NCBI RefSeq assembly: GCF_029193575.1
Contig: NZ_JARGCS010000015.1
Coordinates: 1-64,000, forward strand
DNA from: Pseudomonas entomophila
GTDB lineage: Bacteria; Pseudomonadota; Gammaproteobacteria; Pseudomonadales; Pseudomonadaceae
Direction: 5' to 3'
DNA: 64,000 nucleotides
The notes under the pieces are model-generated. The model made no database searches. It was not told the origin of the DNA and saw only the letters and a program-made list of their open reading frames with translations. Of the stretch, positions 7,737 to 18,265 are shown piece after piece; positions within the stretch are counted from its first letter, which is position 1, and every line of letters starts with the position of its first letter. The position numbers and the translations under genes are program-made.

Positions 7737-9191
7737 TTACTGCGCGATGGTCTTCACCGAAACCCCGCGCTCGATCGGCGTCGAGGTGCGCCCATACACA
7801 TCCTCGAAGCGCTCGATGTCATCCTCGCCCAGGTAGCTGCCGGACTGCACCTCGATGATCTCCAGCGGGATCTTGCCCGGGTTGCGCAGGCGGTGGATCG
7901 AGGCGATGGGGATGTAGGTCGACTGGTTCTCGGTGAGCAGGAACACGTTCTCGTCGCAGGTCACCTCCGCCGTGCCGGACACCACGATCCAGTGCTCGGC
8001 GCGGTGGTGGTGCATCTGCAGCGACAGGCTGGCGCCAGGCTTGACGGTGATGTGCTTGACCTGGAAGCGCCCGCCCATGTCCACCGAGTCGTACGAGCCC
8101 CACGGGCGGTACACCTCCAGGTGGTTCTGGGTCTCGCTGCGGCCCTGCTGGTCGAGGGTGTTGACCAGTTGCTTGACGCCTTGGACCTTGTCCTTGTGGG
8201 CGATCATCATCGCGTCCTTGGTCTCGACCACCACGATGTTCTCCAGGCCGATCACCGACACCAGCTTGCCGTTGCCGTGGATCATGCAGTTGCGGCTGTC
8301 CTGTACCACCACGTCGCCCTTGGTGACGTTGCCGTCGGCGTCCTTCTCGTGCACTTCCCACAGCGACGACCAGCAGCCCACGTCGCTCCAGCCGGCGGAA
8401 AGCGGCACCACGCAGGCGCGCTGGGTCTTTTCCATCACCGCGTAGTCGATGGAGTTGTCCGGGCAGCAGGCGAAGGTGGCTTCGTCGATGCTCAGCACAT
8501 CGGCGTCCTCGTCGCTGCGCTCCAGGGCCAGCAGGCAGGTGTCGTAGATGTCCGGGTCGTGCTTCTTCAACTCTTCGAGGAAGCGGCTGGCGCGGAACAG
8601 GAACATGCCGCTGTTCCAGAAGTAGCCGCCGGCGCGGACGAACTCGTTGGCGCGCTTTTCATCGGGCTTCTCGACGAACTGCGCGACCCGCGCCACGCCC
8701 TCGGGCAGCAGCGCGTCCTGGCTGGAGCGGATGTAGCCGTAGCCGGTCTCCGGCTTGGTCGCCGGCACGCCGAACAGCACCATCTCGCCGCGCTCGGCGG
8801 CCACGGTGGCCAAGGCCAGGGCGCGTTGCAGGGCCTTCTGGTCCTCGATCACGTGGTCGGCCGGCAGCACCAGCATCAGCTCGTCGCGGCCTTCGTTGAC
8901 CAGCTTCATCGCGGCCATCGCCACCGCCGGGGCGGTGTTGCGGCCGAACGGCTCCATGAGGATCGCCTGGGTCTCCAGCTTCAGGCCGCTCAACTGCTCC
9001 TGGACGATGAACTTGTGGTCCTTGTTGCACACCACGATGGGGGTGTCCATGCCTTCGAACACCAGGCGTTGCAGGGTTTGCTGGAACAGCGTGTGCTCGC
9101 CGGTCAGGGCCAGGAACTGCTTGGGGAACTGCTTGCGCGACAGGGGCCACAGACGCGAACCGCTACCACCAGAAAGAATTACCGGGATCAT
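7737..9191 (-). CDS. algA: AlgA: mannose-6-phosphate isomerase / mannose-1-phosphate guanylyltransferase
   Basis: This bifunctional cytoplasmic enzyme of 484 residues makes both the first and third intermediates toward GDP-mannose for alginate. The N-terminal guanylyltransferase domain starts with the nucleotide-binding loop GGSGSRLWPLSRKQFPKQ (from residue 8), and the C-terminal cupin carries the isomerase metal site QMHHHRAEHWIVVSG. Length and motifs match the Pseudomonas family. It is the last gene of the alginate operon, 33 bases after algF, and is followed by a terminator hairpin. Confidence 0.97.
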   Translation of the reverse strand: MIPVILSGGSGSRLWPLSRKQFPKQFLALTGEHTLFQQTLQRLVFEGMDTPIVVCNKDHKFIVQEQLSGLKLETQAILMEPFGRNTAPAVAMAAMKLVNEGRDELMLVLPADHVIEDQKALQRALALATVAAERGEMVLFGVPATKPETGYGYIRSSQDALLPEGVARVAQFVEKPDEKRANEFVRAGGYFWNSGMFLFRASRFLEELKKHDPDIYDTCLLALERSDEDADVLSIDEATFACCPDNSIDYAVMEKTQRACVVPLSAGWSDVGCWSSLWEVHEKDADGNVTKGDVVVQDSRNCMIHGNGKLVSVIGLENIVVVETKDAMMIAHKDKVQGVKQLVNTLDQQGRSETQNHLEVYRPWGSYDSVDMGGRFQVKHITVKPGASLSLQMHHHRAEHWIVVSGTAEVTCDENVFLLTENQSTYIPIASIHRLRNPGKIPLEIIEVQSGSYLGEDDIERFEDVYGRTSTPIERGVSVKTIAQ

Positions 9192-9224
9192 GATGTTTCT
9201 CCAGAGTCGTTTAGAGGCAGGGGA

Positions 9225-9872
9225 TCAGTGAGTGGCTACAGGACGGGTGACCCACACCGGCGACAGGCTGCTGCCGGAACCGGTCACGTACAGCACCGCG
9301 GCTTCGCCGCGTTCCAGGGCGACGGGTTTGACGTCGCTGACTTTCTTGTCTCCTTCGTAGAGCGCCAGGCTGACCTTCACCGGGTTGATCTCGCGCTCGC
9401 CACGGCCCTTGGCGGCCACCGGGGTGACCACTTCGGTCTTGCCGTCGGCGGTCTTCAGGGTCAGCGGTTTGTCGCTGAGGTTCTGCACCCGCACCAGGGC
9501 TTTCTGTTTGTTCTTGAACGGCGGTTCCTCGATCAGTTGCGGGTTGCCGCCGGCGTTGTTGACCAGGGTGTAGTACTTGTCCGAGGCCAGCTTGACCGGC
9601 ACCGACTTGCCGCCGACCTGGGCGGTGTAGTCACCGCCGGGCAGGAAGCTGAAGTCGCTGCTGGCCTGGGCGCCGACCTGCTTGATCTGGGTGTTGCCGA
9701 CGCTGGCGGCGGTCGGCGTGCCGGTGGCGTTGTACAGGCGCACGAAGGTCGAGCCCTTCGGCGCGCTCGGGCCGTACAGCGCCGCGTCGGCACCGGCCAG
9801 GGCCTGCAGCGAGAGCAGGCTCAGGCCGGCGGCGAGGGTGAAGGCTTTGGCAAAGGAAGGTTTGTTGGTCAT
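9225..9872 (-). CDS. algF: AlgF: alginate O-acetylation protein
   Basis: This periplasmic protein of 215 residues takes part with AlgI and AlgJ in acetylating mannuronate residues. A cleavable signal peptide ends ALAGADAALYG. The rest is a beta-rich protein with FVRLYNATG and VRVQNLSDKPLTL typical of AlgF. I prefer the ATG at 9872 over the in-frame ATG at 9878, because GAGG lies eight bases before the former and only two before the latter. It starts 14 bases after the algJ stop. Confidence 0.95.
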   Translation of the reverse strand: MTNKPSFAKAFTLAAGLSLLSLQALAGADAALYGPSAPKGSTFVRLYNATGTPTAASVGNTQIKQVGAQASSDFSFLPGGDYTAQVGGKSVPVKLASDKYYTLVNNAGGNPQLIEEPPFKNKQKALVRVQNLSDKPLTLKTADGKTEVVTPVAAKGRGEREINPVKVSLALYEGDKKVSDVKPVALERGEAAVLYVTGSGSSLSPVWVTRPVATH

Positions 9873-9886
9873 GTGCATGTCCTCTA

Positions 9887-11044
9887 TCAGTGATCCGTCC
9901 GATTGGACGACAGGGCCAGGTTTTCTTCGGTCTTGCGGGTGTTCTTCAGCTGCGCGATCCACTGCGGGTCGAAGGCGCTGAGGTCGTTCTTCATTGGCAG
10001 ATATCGTTCGGGGAACTCCCACACCACCACCTGTGGCGGGTGGTCCTTGAAGGCGTCGCTTTGCAGGTACTTGAGCATCGGCAGCAGCGGGCCGTGGCCG
10101 TCTTCGGCGTAGTTGGCGACATCGCTGCGCAGGGCCTGCTGCAAGGCGCCGAGGAAGTTCCAGTGCGGGTTGGCGCTGTAGCTGGTGCCCACCAGCGCCA
10201 CCGGGATCTGGCTGTCGGCGAACAGCGCGTCGCCGCTTTCGCCCTCGGCCTGGGCCGGGCGGGTGGTGCGTTGTTGCAGGGTGTCCGGGGGCGGCAGCAG
10301 GTTGCTGAACAGCGGGTCGAGCGGCAGGAAGTTGGTCAGGTCGCCCTTGTACGGCGCGCTGGCGCCGGCCTCGGTGATGTAGGCCTGGGGTTCGCCGCTG
10401 AGCAGGTTCTGTCGGCTCACCGCCTCGGCCAGGGCCTGGGCCACCGCTTCGGCGCCCATGGGCGTCCAGTGCGTGTCGGTGCGCAGGAACACCTGGCCGC
10501 GGGCCTTGGCCTGCTCCAGCGGGGCCAGCAGGTCGGGGGCGAACACGTTGGCCTGGCGGGCCTGTGCGTGGAATTGGTTGAACAGCTCGCCGTGCAGGCT
10601 GGCCGGTTGCTCCTTGCCCAGGTACTCGGGGTACAGCCGCGCCTTGGCCGGCACGATCGCCAGCACCAGCTGGGTGCCGTGGCGTTGCAGGGTGTCGCGC
10701 ACCCCGCGCACCAAGGCGAGGTTTTCCTGCATCAGCTGTTCGGCGCCTGCGGTGGGCTTGAACTCCTCGTCGCTGAACAGCCACTGGTCGCGGCCCAGCA
10801 CCACGCCGGGGCGGCCTTCGTCGAACAGCTTGAAGTCCAGCGCGGCCCACAGGTTGGTGCCGATGCGCTTGATCGGGAACTGCTCGTCGTAGTGGGTTTC
10901 GGCGGCCTTGGCCAGCTTGCCGTCGAGCAGGGTCATCTGCCCGGTGCGGTTGAAGCTGTCGAGCCCGCCCACGGACCATGCGCCCAGCCCGGTCAGCAGG
11001 CCGAGGAAGGTCATGGAGTAGGTGATGCGAAGTGTCCGGTTCAT
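9887..11044 (-). CDS. algJ: AlgJ: alginate O-acetyltransferase
   Basis: This 385-residue SGNH-like enzyme, anchored by an N-terminal hydrophobic segment, faces the periplasm and handles acetyl groups passed on by AlgI. The catalytic residues known for AlgJ are present at the same numbers: Asp190 and His192 in RTDTHW and Ser288 in VGTSYS. It lies ten bases after algI and 14 before algF, so the three acetylation genes are contiguous. Confidence 0.96.
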   Translation of the reverse strand: MNRTLRITYSMTFLGLLTGLGAWSVGGLDSFNRTGQMTLLDGKLAKAAETHYDEQFPIKRIGTNLWAALDFKLFDEGRPGVVLGRDQWLFSDEEFKPTAGAEQLMQENLALVRGVRDTLQRHGTQLVLAIVPAKARLYPEYLGKEQPASLHGELFNQFHAQARQANVFAPDLLAPLEQAKARGQVFLRTDTHWTPMGAEAVAQALAEAVSRQNLLSGEPQAYITEAGASAPYKGDLTNFLPLDPLFSNLLPPPDTLQQRTTRPAQAEGESGDALFADSQIPVALVGTSYSANPHWNFLGALQQALRSDVANYAEDGHGPLLPMLKYLQSDAFKDHPPQVVVWEFPERYLPMKNDLSAFDPQWIAQLKNTRKTEENLALSSNRTDH

Positions 11045-11054
11045 GGTCGGGGCC

Positions 11055-12515
11055 TCAGAACTGGAAGTAGAGGAACGGCGAGTAGCTTTGCGCCGAGAGC
11101 TTGAGCACCGAGGCGATGAACAGCAGCAGCACCAGCGCGCGGGTCATGATGCGTGCCCAGTCCAGGCCCACCGAGCCGTCGGCGTTGACCTGCACCGGGG
11201 TGCGCGGGGCTTGCTGCGGGGCGGCGTTGCGGTAGAAGTCGCGCAGGCCGAAGAACGCCAGGCTGGCGTAGGCCACGATCAGGGTCGCCACTTGCAGGCC
11301 GGTGAGGTTGGCGCGGTTGAGTTCCGACAGCTGCCAGTCGCCGAAGCTGAACATGGCGCCGTACATGCGTGCGGCCACGTGCAGGTTCTCGGCGCGGAAG
11401 ATCACCCAGCCGACCACCACCAGCAGGAAGGTGAAGGCCCATTTCACCGGGTTGAAGCGCTGCGGGTTGGTGTCCAGGCCCAGCGCGCGCTCGATCGCCA
11501 GCCACATGCCGTGCCAGGCGCCCCAAATGATGTAGGTGAAGTTGGCGCCGTGCCACAGCCCGCCCAGCAGCATGGTCAGGAACAGGTTGCGGTAGGTGTT
11601 GAAGGTGCCTTTGCGGTTGCCGCCCAGGGTGATGTACAGGTAGTCGCGCAGCCAGGTCGACAGGCTGATGTGCCAGCGCCGCCAGAACTCGGTGATCGAC
11701 TGGCTGATGTACGGCTGCTTGAAGTTCTCCATGAAGCGGAAGCCCATCATCAGACCTAAGCCGATGGCCATGTCGCTGTAGCCGGAGAAGTCGAAGTACA
11801 GCTGCGCGGTATAGGCCAGGGCGCCGAGCCAGGCATCGCCAGTGGTGGGGTTCTGCAGAGCGAAGCAGTGGTCGGCGACCACCGCCAGGGTGTCGGCGAT
11901 GAACACTTTCTTGATGAAGCCCTGCATGAAGCGGGTGCAGCCTTCGGAGAACTTGTCCAGGGTGTGGGTGCGGTTGTTGAACTGGTCGACCAGGTCCTTG
12001 AAGCGCAGCACGGGGCCGGCGATCAGGTGCGGGAAGATCGCCACGAACGCGGCGAAGTCGATCAGGTTGCGGGTGGCCGGGGTGTCGCCGCGGTACACGT
12101 CGATGATGTAGCTGATCGACTCGAAGATGTAGAACGAGATACCGATCGGCAGCAGCACGTGGGTGAGGATGAACGGTTCCAGGCCGAACGAGGTGATGAT
12201 CGCGTTGAGGCTGTCGACGCCGAAGTTGGCGTACTTGAAGTAGCCGAGGATCGCCAGGTCCACGCCCACGCCGAGCAGCAGCCAGCGCTGGGCGGGCTTG
12301 GTGCGCACGCCGGCGGCGCCGACTTTCAGGCCGATCCAGTAGTTCCACAAGGTGACCCCGGCGAACAGGGCGAGGAAGTCCACCCGCCACCAGGCGTAGA
12401 AGATGTAGCTGGCGACCAGCAGCAGCAGGTTGCGATAGCGTTGCCCGCTCAGGTAGTACAGGCCGAGGAAGATCGGCAAGAACAGGAACAGGAACACGTT
12501 GGACGAGAAGACCAT
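11055..12515 (-). CDS. algI: AlgI: membrane-bound O-acyltransferase for alginate
   Basis: This polytopic MBOAT-family protein of 486 residues is thought to carry acetyl groups across the inner membrane for alginate acetylation. The motif GLWHGANFTYIIWGAWHG contains the conserved MBOAT histidines, and RRWHISLSTWLRDYLYI is also characteristic. I chose the ATG at 12515 (MVFSSNVFLFLFLP), which has AAGGAG seven bases upstream; an in-frame start at 12590 would run through the REP-like spacer. The 123-bp gap to algL is the longest inside the operon. Confidence 0.95.
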   Translation of the reverse strand: MVFSSNVFLFLFLPIFLGLYYLSGQRYRNLLLLVASYIFYAWWRVDFLALFAGVTLWNYWIGLKVGAAGVRTKPAQRWLLLGVGVDLAILGYFKYANFGVDSLNAIITSFGLEPFILTHVLLPIGISFYIFESISYIIDVYRGDTPATRNLIDFAAFVAIFPHLIAGPVLRFKDLVDQFNNRTHTLDKFSEGCTRFMQGFIKKVFIADTLAVVADHCFALQNPTTGDAWLGALAYTAQLYFDFSGYSDMAIGLGLMMGFRFMENFKQPYISQSITEFWRRWHISLSTWLRDYLYITLGGNRKGTFNTYRNLFLTMLLGGLWHGANFTYIIWGAWHGMWLAIERALGLDTNPQRFNPVKWAFTFLLVVVGWVIFRAENLHVAARMYGAMFSFGDWQLSELNRANLTGLQVATLIVAYASLAFFGLRDFYRNAAPQQAPRTPVQVNADGSVGLDWARIMTRALVLLLFIASVLKLSAQSYSPFLYFQF

Positions 12516-12597
12516 CCCGGTTCTCCTTGTTGTGCACAGCATCCGGGGCACAGCGCCCCCCAAACCCCCCACGACAACGTGGAAGGTCACCTAGTCC

Positions 12598-12633
12598 CCC
12601 TGTAGGAGCGGGGCACGCCCGCTCCTACGGGGA
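12598..12633. repeat. REP-like palindrome inside the alginate operon
   Basis: TGTAGGAGCGGGGC and GCCCGCTCCTAC form an almost perfect stem around a short loop in the algL-algI spacer. The GTAGGAGCGGG arm is the P. putida REP style. It may stabilise or process the transcript, or mark a partial stop between the export/modification genes and the acetylation genes. Confidence 0.6.
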
Positions 12634-12638
12634 TCGCG

Positions 12639-13742
12639 TCACTTTTTGAGCTCAGCGCTCGGGTCGTAGACCCGGGTCATGTCACCGCCCATGCGGAAGC
12701 TGTTGAACGGCTGCATGCCGTGCTTCTTCTGCAAGGTGTCGCCCACGCATTGGTACAGCGCGCACCAGGGCTCGAGCCAGGCGTACTTGCTGTCGACCTT
12801 GAGGTCCTTGAGGTCTTGCTTGACCCCGGCGCGTTCGGCGAAGTGGACCGGGTCGCGAGCGCCGGCCAGCACGCCTTCGCCGAGGCGTTGCAGGGCGAAG
12901 TTGTTTTCCTTGCGCAGGTCCACGCCGTTGGCCTGGGCGAAGCTGGCGATCAGCGCCAGCGGCGGCAGGGCGTAGTTGTGGTAGGCCAGGGCGCGCTGGC
13001 GGCGCTTGATCTCGTTGGGCAAAAAGCCCTGGTCGTCGACCTGGTTGGCGCCGACCTTGTATTCCTTCACTGCCCAGTCGAACAGGTCGCGCCGGTCGGT
13101 GGCCACGGCGGTGGCCATCACCGACCAGGCGGCCCAGTAGCTGTGGTTGTTGATCTTCTCCAGCGGCAGGTCGCTCCAGTCGCGCACGACTTGCGAGGCC
13201 AGCTTGGCGAACCACTTCTCGATCAGCTCGGCCTCGGCCTGGTGCGCGGCCAGGGGGTGGGCGTTGGAGAACTTCAGGCGCAGCCACGAACCGCTCATGC
13301 TGCCCAGCGCCCATTTGCGCATCGACTTGCCGGTGTGGTTGAAGTCGGTGGACTCCAGCGCATCGGCGCGCGCCCAGGTGCCGAGCCAGGTCAGCACGCA
13401 GTCGAGCTGGGCCGGACGGCCGTCGCGCATGTACTGGCCGACCATCTTGCTGATGCCCTTCTCCAGGGTGGTGATGTCGGCGGTGGAGTCGCGGAAGGCT
13501 TTTTCAGAGGCGACGTTGAGCGTTGCCCGGGCCTTGTCCGAGCCTTCGTACTTGCTGCGAAACTGCAGCGCACCGGTGTAGGGCTTGGGCGCGGCTTCGC
13601 AACTGAAGTTGCCGTCGCCGGTCTTGAGTTTCTCGATGCCCTCGTAGTAACCCTGAGGCGGCACCAGTGCAGCCTGGGCGGCACCGCCGCACAGGGCCAG
13701 CGCGAGCAGGGCGGGGCGTAGGGTTCGTTTCAATGCAGTCAT
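12639..13742 (-). CDS. algL: AlgL: periplasmic alginate lyase
   Basis: This 367-residue enzyme with a signal peptide ending GGAAQA cleaves alginate by beta-elimination. In alginate producers it clears polymer that strays into the periplasm. The catalytic NNHSYWAAW motif of the alginate lyase family is intact. Seven bases separate it from algX, suggesting tight co-translation. Confidence 0.96.
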   Translation of the reverse strand: MTALKRTLRPALLALALCGGAAQAALVPPQGYYEGIEKLKTGDGNFSCEAAPKPYTGALQFRSKYEGSDKARATLNVASEKAFRDSTADITTLEKGISKMVGQYMRDGRPAQLDCVLTWLGTWARADALESTDFNHTGKSMRKWALGSMSGSWLRLKFSNAHPLAAHQAEAELIEKWFAKLASQVVRDWSDLPLEKINNHSYWAAWSVMATAVATDRRDLFDWAVKEYKVGANQVDDQGFLPNEIKRRQRALAYHNYALPPLALIASFAQANGVDLRKENNFALQRLGEGVLAGARDPVHFAERAGVKQDLKDLKVDSKYAWLEPWCALYQCVGDTLQKKHGMQPFNSFRMGGDMTRVYDPSAELKK

Positions 13743-13749
13743 GTTCGCC

Positions 13750-15195
13750 TCACTGGCCGGCTTGCGCGGTGTTGCGCGCGTCGCTGGCGAAGTTGTTGCG
13801 TTTGCAGAGCTTGGCCTCGACCTTCTGGGTGCCGCTTTCCGGCCCCTGGACTTCCAGCGCCAGCAGGTTCTGGCTGGCCCAGTCCTCGTCCTCGCGCATC
13901 TGGAAGACGAAGCGCCCGTCGGTGTCGGAGGTCTCGGGTTTTTCGATCTTGATGTCCTCGTGGCGCCCGTTCAGGTACCAGAGGGTGGCTTGCAGCACCT
14001 TGACCGAGGTGTCCTCGAAGCGGATGTCGAGCTGGTGGTTGCGGTTGACCAGGTCCTTGATCACCCCGCCTGTGCCGTTGACCATCAGTTCGTTCTTGCC
14101 CGGCTTGAGCGTGGCGCTGGCGCTCATCTGCGCCGGGCGGCCATCGCAGCCATCGTCGAGCAGGGCGAGGATCTGCCGCCAGATGGTTTCCTGGTCCAGG
14201 CGGTACAGCGGCGAGAATTCCCAGATGAGGATCTTCGGCGGGTTGTTCTGGAACTCCTCGCTGCCCAGGTACTGGATCATCGAGCCTTCCAGGCCGCCGC
14301 CGGGGAAGGCGACGTTGAGCACGTCGGCGCCGATGTACTGTTCCAGGAAGCCCGAGAAGTTGTAGTTCTTGCCGCTGTGGCTGGTGCCGACCAGGGTGAT
14401 CTGCGCGTTGCCCGCATCGCCGAACAGGTCGTCGCCGCCACTGGCGCCGCCCTTGGGCTCGGTGGCGAACTGGTCCATGTACTGCACCGCATAGCTGGTG
14501 CCGCACAGCTGGCCGGCGACGTTGTGCAGGGTGCCGGTCTTGCCCATGCGCCCGGACTTGTGGGTCTCGAATGCCTTGCGCGGCACACCCGCGAAAGCCG
14601 GCATGCGGTGCACGGTGTCGGCGACGATCTTCGCCGCGCGCTCGGCGCCGTAGGGCGTCCAGTGCTGGTCGCCGCGGAAGTAGAAGTCCTTGCCCTGGTC
14701 GGCGGCGGCCAGTTGCTCGTTGGTCAGCGGCGACAGGTCGGGCACGTTGTAGCCCATCTTCTCGAAGCGCTTGAGCATGGCCTGGTAGTTGCCCAGGGCC
14801 TTTTGGTAGTCGAAGGCGGCCTTTTCCTCGGGCTTGAGCATGTTGCGGTTCACCAGGCCGCGGGTCGGCTGGTACACCACCACCAGTTCCACGCCGCGCT
14901 TCTTGAAGGCGTCGTGCACTTGCCGCAGGCGCTTGTAGCCGCCCGGGGTGGTGTCGAACTCGGTGCGCAGGTCTTCGCGGGTGCGGAACAGCCAGTCGCC
15001 TTGGGCCTGCACCAGCGTGGTGAAGTTCTGCTGGTAGCGGGTGGTGTAGCGGCTGGCGTCGTGGGCCTCGGGGCACAGCTGGCAGCAAGGCTCGGCGCTG
15101 AAGCTCGGCGGCTGCGCGTCGTCGGCGCGCACGCCCTGGCTGATGGCCAGGAGGGCGGCGGACAAGCCGAGCAGTTTCATCAGGTGTGGGGTCAT
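13750..15195 (-). CDS. algX: AlgX: alginate O-acetyltransferase and secretion-complex protein
   Basis: This periplasmic protein of 481 residues has an SGNH-like catalytic domain and a C-terminal carbohydrate-binding module; it transfers acetyl to the polymer. A signal peptide precedes a Cys-containing start of the mature protein ([10 protein letters not shown]). The catalytic Asp and His lie in [10 protein letters not shown] (about 176 and 178) and the Ser in [10 protein letters not shown] (about 272). It follows algG by 13 bases. Confidence 0.96.
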   Translation of the reverse strand: MTPHLMKLLGLSAALLAISQGVRADDAQPPSFSAEPCCQLCPEAHDASRYTTRYQQNFTTLVQAQGDWLFRTREDLRTEFDTTPGGYKRLRQVHDAFKKRGVELVVVYQPTRGLVNRNMLKPEEKAAFDYQKALGNYQAMLKRFEKMGYNVPDLSPLTNEQLAAADQGKDFYFRGDQHWTPYGAERAAKIVADTVHRMPAFAGVPRKAFETHKSGRMGKTGTLHNVAGQLCGTSYAVQYMDQFATEPKGGASGGDDLFGDAGNAQITLVGTSHSGKNYNFSGFLEQYIGADVLNVAFPGGGLEGSMIQYLGSEEFQNNPPKILIWEFSPLYRLDQETIWRQILALLDDGCDGRPAQMSASATLKPGKNELMVNGTGGVIKDLVNRNHQLDIRFEDTSVKVLQATLWYLNGRHEDIKIEKPETSDTDGRFVFQMREDEDWASQNLLALEVQGPESGTQKVEAKLCKRNNFASDARNTAQAGQ

Positions 15196-15208
15196 GGTCG
15201 GGGCTTCC

Positions 15209-16768
15209 TTAGTCGATCATTTCGGTCTGGCGTTCGACCGGGTCGATCAGTACGGCCTTCTGCTGGCGCACCAGCAGGTCGAGGATTTCGTCCTGGCGCT
15301 CGCCGAGCACGCCATTGAGGCTGATGCCGCTGGACTTGCGCGGGGCGAGCATGGAGACCTTGTACAGCTCGACCGACAGGGGCGAATCGATCGACAGCGG
15401 GCCGGAGCCATTGGCCGCCAGCTCGCCGCCGACCACGATCAGCGAGACCTTGGTGTCGAACGGGTCGAGGGCGATGTCGCGGTCGGTGTCGGAGAGGTCC
15501 TTGATGTGCCCGTACACCCCGACCAGGCCGTTGGCCATGGCGACGTTCTCGTACAGGCGGATGTTCACGCTGTTGCGCACGCGGATGCCGTGGCGGCGGT
15601 TGTTGATCAGCTTGTTGCCCCAGATCAGGTTGTCGCCGCTTTCGTACAGGGTGATGCCGTCGGTGTGGTTGCGGTAGATCTCGTTGTAGGCGATCAGGTT
15701 GTTGACGCTGTTGCGGTCGATCACCACCCCCGAGAGCTTGTTGTCGTAGCTCTTGTTGTTGATGATCCAGCTGTCGTTGACCTCGCGCGAGACGATGATC
15801 CCGTGCTTCTTCTTGGTGCCGTGCACGGTGTTGCCGGCGATGATCAGGCGGTGCGAGCGGTCGTGCGGGTCGATGCCGTAGACGATGTTGTCGCGGTAGG
15901 TCGAGTCCTTGATCACGAAGTCCTGGGTCTCGTAGCAGTAGAAGCCGTACCACATGTCGCTGAATTCCGAGCCGAGGATCCAGCCGCTGGGTTCAGGGCG
16001 GCCCATCTGCTTGGCCATGTTCGGGGTGTACTGGGAAATGCTCACGCCATACGACTTGGACTTGGCGTAGCCGAAGCTGGCCATTTTGCTATTGACGATG
16101 TAGGTCTCGGTGCCGCCCCAACTGAGCAGGAACGGGCGGAACTCGTCGGGCTTGCGGAAGGTGGCTGGGCCGTTGTCCTTCTCGCGCCAGCCGGTGACCT
16201 GGGTATCGGTGACGAACAGCTTGCCGTCGTTGACCAGGAACGACCCGCCTTCCTGGGACAGGCGCAGCTCCTTGACCTTGCCGTCGATCTCCAGCACGCC
16301 CTTGCGCCCGACCACGATCGGCAAGCGCGCCAGGTACACGCCAGGGGCGGTTTCGCGCAGGTACTGCTTGGGCACCTGCCTGGCCAGCTCGACCAGGCTC
16401 ACGTGGCCGTCGTCGATGAAGATCGCCTGGGGAATGCCCTGCTGGCGACGCACCCACTCGGCGCCCTTGTTGTCGCCGCCGATGAACTCCTTGAGGGTCT
16501 CTTCCTGGAGCATGCGGCGCACGCTGACCTTGCCCTTGTGGGCGCGGTCGATCTTCTGCTGCACGGCCTCGGCGGTGTAGCCGGAGAGGTCGGGCAGCGT
16601 GGGCGGGTCCAGGTGCAGCGGCTCGACCGGCGCGCTGGACACGGTGTAGGTCTTGGCCTGCTGCAAGCCTTTGGCGATGGTCGGCTGCTCGGCGGCGACC
16701 GCCAGCCCGCCGGCCAGCAGCAGGGCGCTGGCGAGCAGGCTGTGGCGCAGGTTCGGATGAAGGTTCAT
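15209..16768 (-). CDS. algG: AlgG: mannuronan C5-epimerase
   Basis: This 519-residue periplasmic right-handed beta-helix enzyme converts D-mannuronate residues to L-guluronate within the polymer. A signal peptide (ending AGGLAVA) is followed by a beta-helix with repeated short hydrophobic rungs such as NLIAYNEIYRNHTDGITLY. The catalytic DPHDRSH motif is visible. It lies between algE and algX as in other Pseudomonas. Confidence 0.96.
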   Translation of the reverse strand: MNLHPNLRHSLLASALLLAGGLAVAAEQPTIAKGLQQAKTYTVSSAPVEPLHLDPPTLPDLSGYTAEAVQQKIDRAHKGKVSVRRMLQEETLKEFIGGDNKGAEWVRRQQGIPQAIFIDDGHVSLVELARQVPKQYLRETAPGVYLARLPIVVGRKGVLEIDGKVKELRLSQEGGSFLVNDGKLFVTDTQVTGWREKDNGPATFRKPDEFRPFLLSWGGTETYIVNSKMASFGYAKSKSYGVSISQYTPNMAKQMGRPEPSGWILGSEFSDMWYGFYCYETQDFVIKDSTYRDNIVYGIDPHDRSHRLIIAGNTVHGTKKKHGIIVSREVNDSWIINNKSYDNKLSGVVIDRNSVNNLIAYNEIYRNHTDGITLYESGDNLIWGNKLINNRRHGIRVRNSVNIRLYENVAMANGLVGVYGHIKDLSDTDRDIALDPFDTKVSLIVVGGELAANGSGPLSIDSPLSVELYKVSMLAPRKSSGISLNGVLGERQDEILDLLVRQQKAVLIDPVERQTEMID

Positions 16769-16786
16769 GGCTGTCGTCTCCCGACC

Positions 16787-18265
16787 TCAGTAGCGCCAGA
16801 TCACGTCGACGAAGGCGCGGTGCATGTACGAGTCGACCTCGCTGCCGTAGGCGTCGCCCGGCTTGAACACCCCGGCACGCAGGCGCACCAGCGCCGACGG
16901 CTCGTCGATCGACTGGCTCAGCGAGGCCGGTAGCAGGCCTTGCTTGAAGTACTTGGTGACGACCACGTCCATTTCCTGGCCGAGGTCTTTCTCACCGTTG
17001 ATCAGCGGACGGTTCACGCCGTTGTCCTCGACCACCGCGTTGATGCCGCTGGAGCCGATGTTCTGGTTGCCATCGACACGCCAGAACTTGTGGTAGATGA
17101 AGCTCGCGTCGTAGTCCTCGCGCAGTTGCCAGGAGGCGAACAGGGTGGCCGCTTGCAGGTTGCCCAGCTCGCCACGGAAGGCTTCGCCGAAGCGGTGCAC
17201 GCGCGAGCGGGTGCCGGTGAAGTTGGAGCGGTTGCTCTCAAGGCCGGTCTGTTCGAAGTTGTTCGAGCCGTCGCTGCCGCCGCCACCGCTGCCACGGGCA
17301 TAGGCGGCGCCGACCTGCCACTGCGGGTTCAGGCGCAGGCGCACGCCGAGGTCGGTGGCCCAGGCATTGACGTCGCCGCTCTGCTTGCCGGTGGCGACCT
17401 GGTCGTTGCCCACCGCCTGGCTGCTCAGGCTGTCGCGGTCGCCGGTCAGCCAGGTCAGGCTGCCCCAGTAGTTGACGCTGTGCTCGTTGCGCCAGTTGTA
17501 GGCGTCGCTGTTGGCTTCCAGGCCCAGCCAGGTGAGGTCGCCGGTGCGGGTCTTGTCGAGCGGCTCGACGGTTTCGCCGGGGCTTTTCAGGCTGCCGCCG
17601 TCATGGCTGTGGTGGGCGCGCAGGCCAACCCAGTGCCCAGGCGTCCACTGGGTGGCGACGTTGCCGTAGACGTGGGTGCGGTCTTTGTCTTCGGGGGCCA
17701 GCTCGGTGAGGTCGGTGCGGTATTCGCTGAAGCGCTGGGCCACGCCCAGGTCGGCCTTGAGCAGGGTGGTGTCGAAGGTCCAGTTCAGCGCCTCGATGTT
17801 GGTGTCGCGCCACATGCCGTCGTCGCTGCGCAGGCGCTGGCGGCCGAAGCGCAGGTATTCGCCGGGGTAGGGCGTGAAGCCGTTGTAGCCGACCCAGAAT
17901 TCGCGCAGGGCCAGGTAGCTTTTGTCGGGCTTGCGGCTGTCGTCGCCGTTGTCGATGGTGCTGCCGTCGTCGGACTGGCGCAGGGTGTCGGTCTCGATGA
18001 TGTCGGTGGCGGCCACCGCCTGGCCCATGGCGTAGGCGTTCCACTGGCCGCGCTCGCCGTACACCCAGGGGCGCAGGTCCAGGCCCAGGCCGTTGACGTC
18101 GCCGCCGGAGCGGGTGCCCAGGTCGCGGTCGTCTTCGGACTGGCCGGTGACCTTGATGTCCAGGCCGAAGTTCTTCGCCGCGGTTTCCTGCGCCAGGGTC
18201 GGGCAGGCCCACAGCAGGGCGAAGCCCAGGCCGATGCCGGCTTTCACGAAGGGGTTGAGCGTCAT
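16787..18265 (-). CDS. algE: AlgE: outer-membrane alginate porin
   Basis: This 492-residue beta-barrel protein exports alginate through the outer membrane. The signal peptide ends CPTLAQ, alternating aromatic/polar strands run through the protein, and it ends in a C-terminal aromatic strand (FVDVIWRY) suited to barrel assembly. Its start overlaps the algK stop by four bases (ATGA), matching the known AlgK-AlgE partnership. Confidence 0.96.
   Translation of the reverse strand: MTLNPFVKAGIGLGFALLWACPTLAQETAAKNFGLDIKVTGQSEDDRDLGTRSGGDVNGLGLDLRPWVYGERGQWNAYAMGQAVAATDIIETDTLRQSDDGSTIDNGDDSRKPDKSYLALREFWVGYNGFTPYPGEYLRFGRQRLRSDDGMWRDTNIEALNWTFDTTLLKADLGVAQRFSEYRTDLTELAPEDKDRTHVYGNVATQWTPGHWVGLRAHHSHDGGSLKSPGETVEPLDKTRTGDLTWLGLEANSDAYNWRNEHSVNYWGSLTWLTGDRDSLSSQAVGNDQVATGKQSGDVNAWATDLGVRLRLNPQWQVGAAYARGSGGGGSDGSNNFEQTGLESNRSNFTGTRSRVHRFGEAFRGELGNLQAATLFASWQLREDYDASFIYHKFWRVDGNQNIGSSGINAVVEDNGVNRPLINGEKDLGQEMDVVVTKYFKQGLLPASLSQSIDEPSALVRLRAGVFKPGDAYGSEVDSYMHRAFVDVIWRY

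Noticed and set aside
7893..9893. Long plus-strand open frame opposite algA and algF
   Set aside because: It is the antisense shadow of GC-rich genes; the translation is rich in Gly, Ala, His and Val with no domain or signal.
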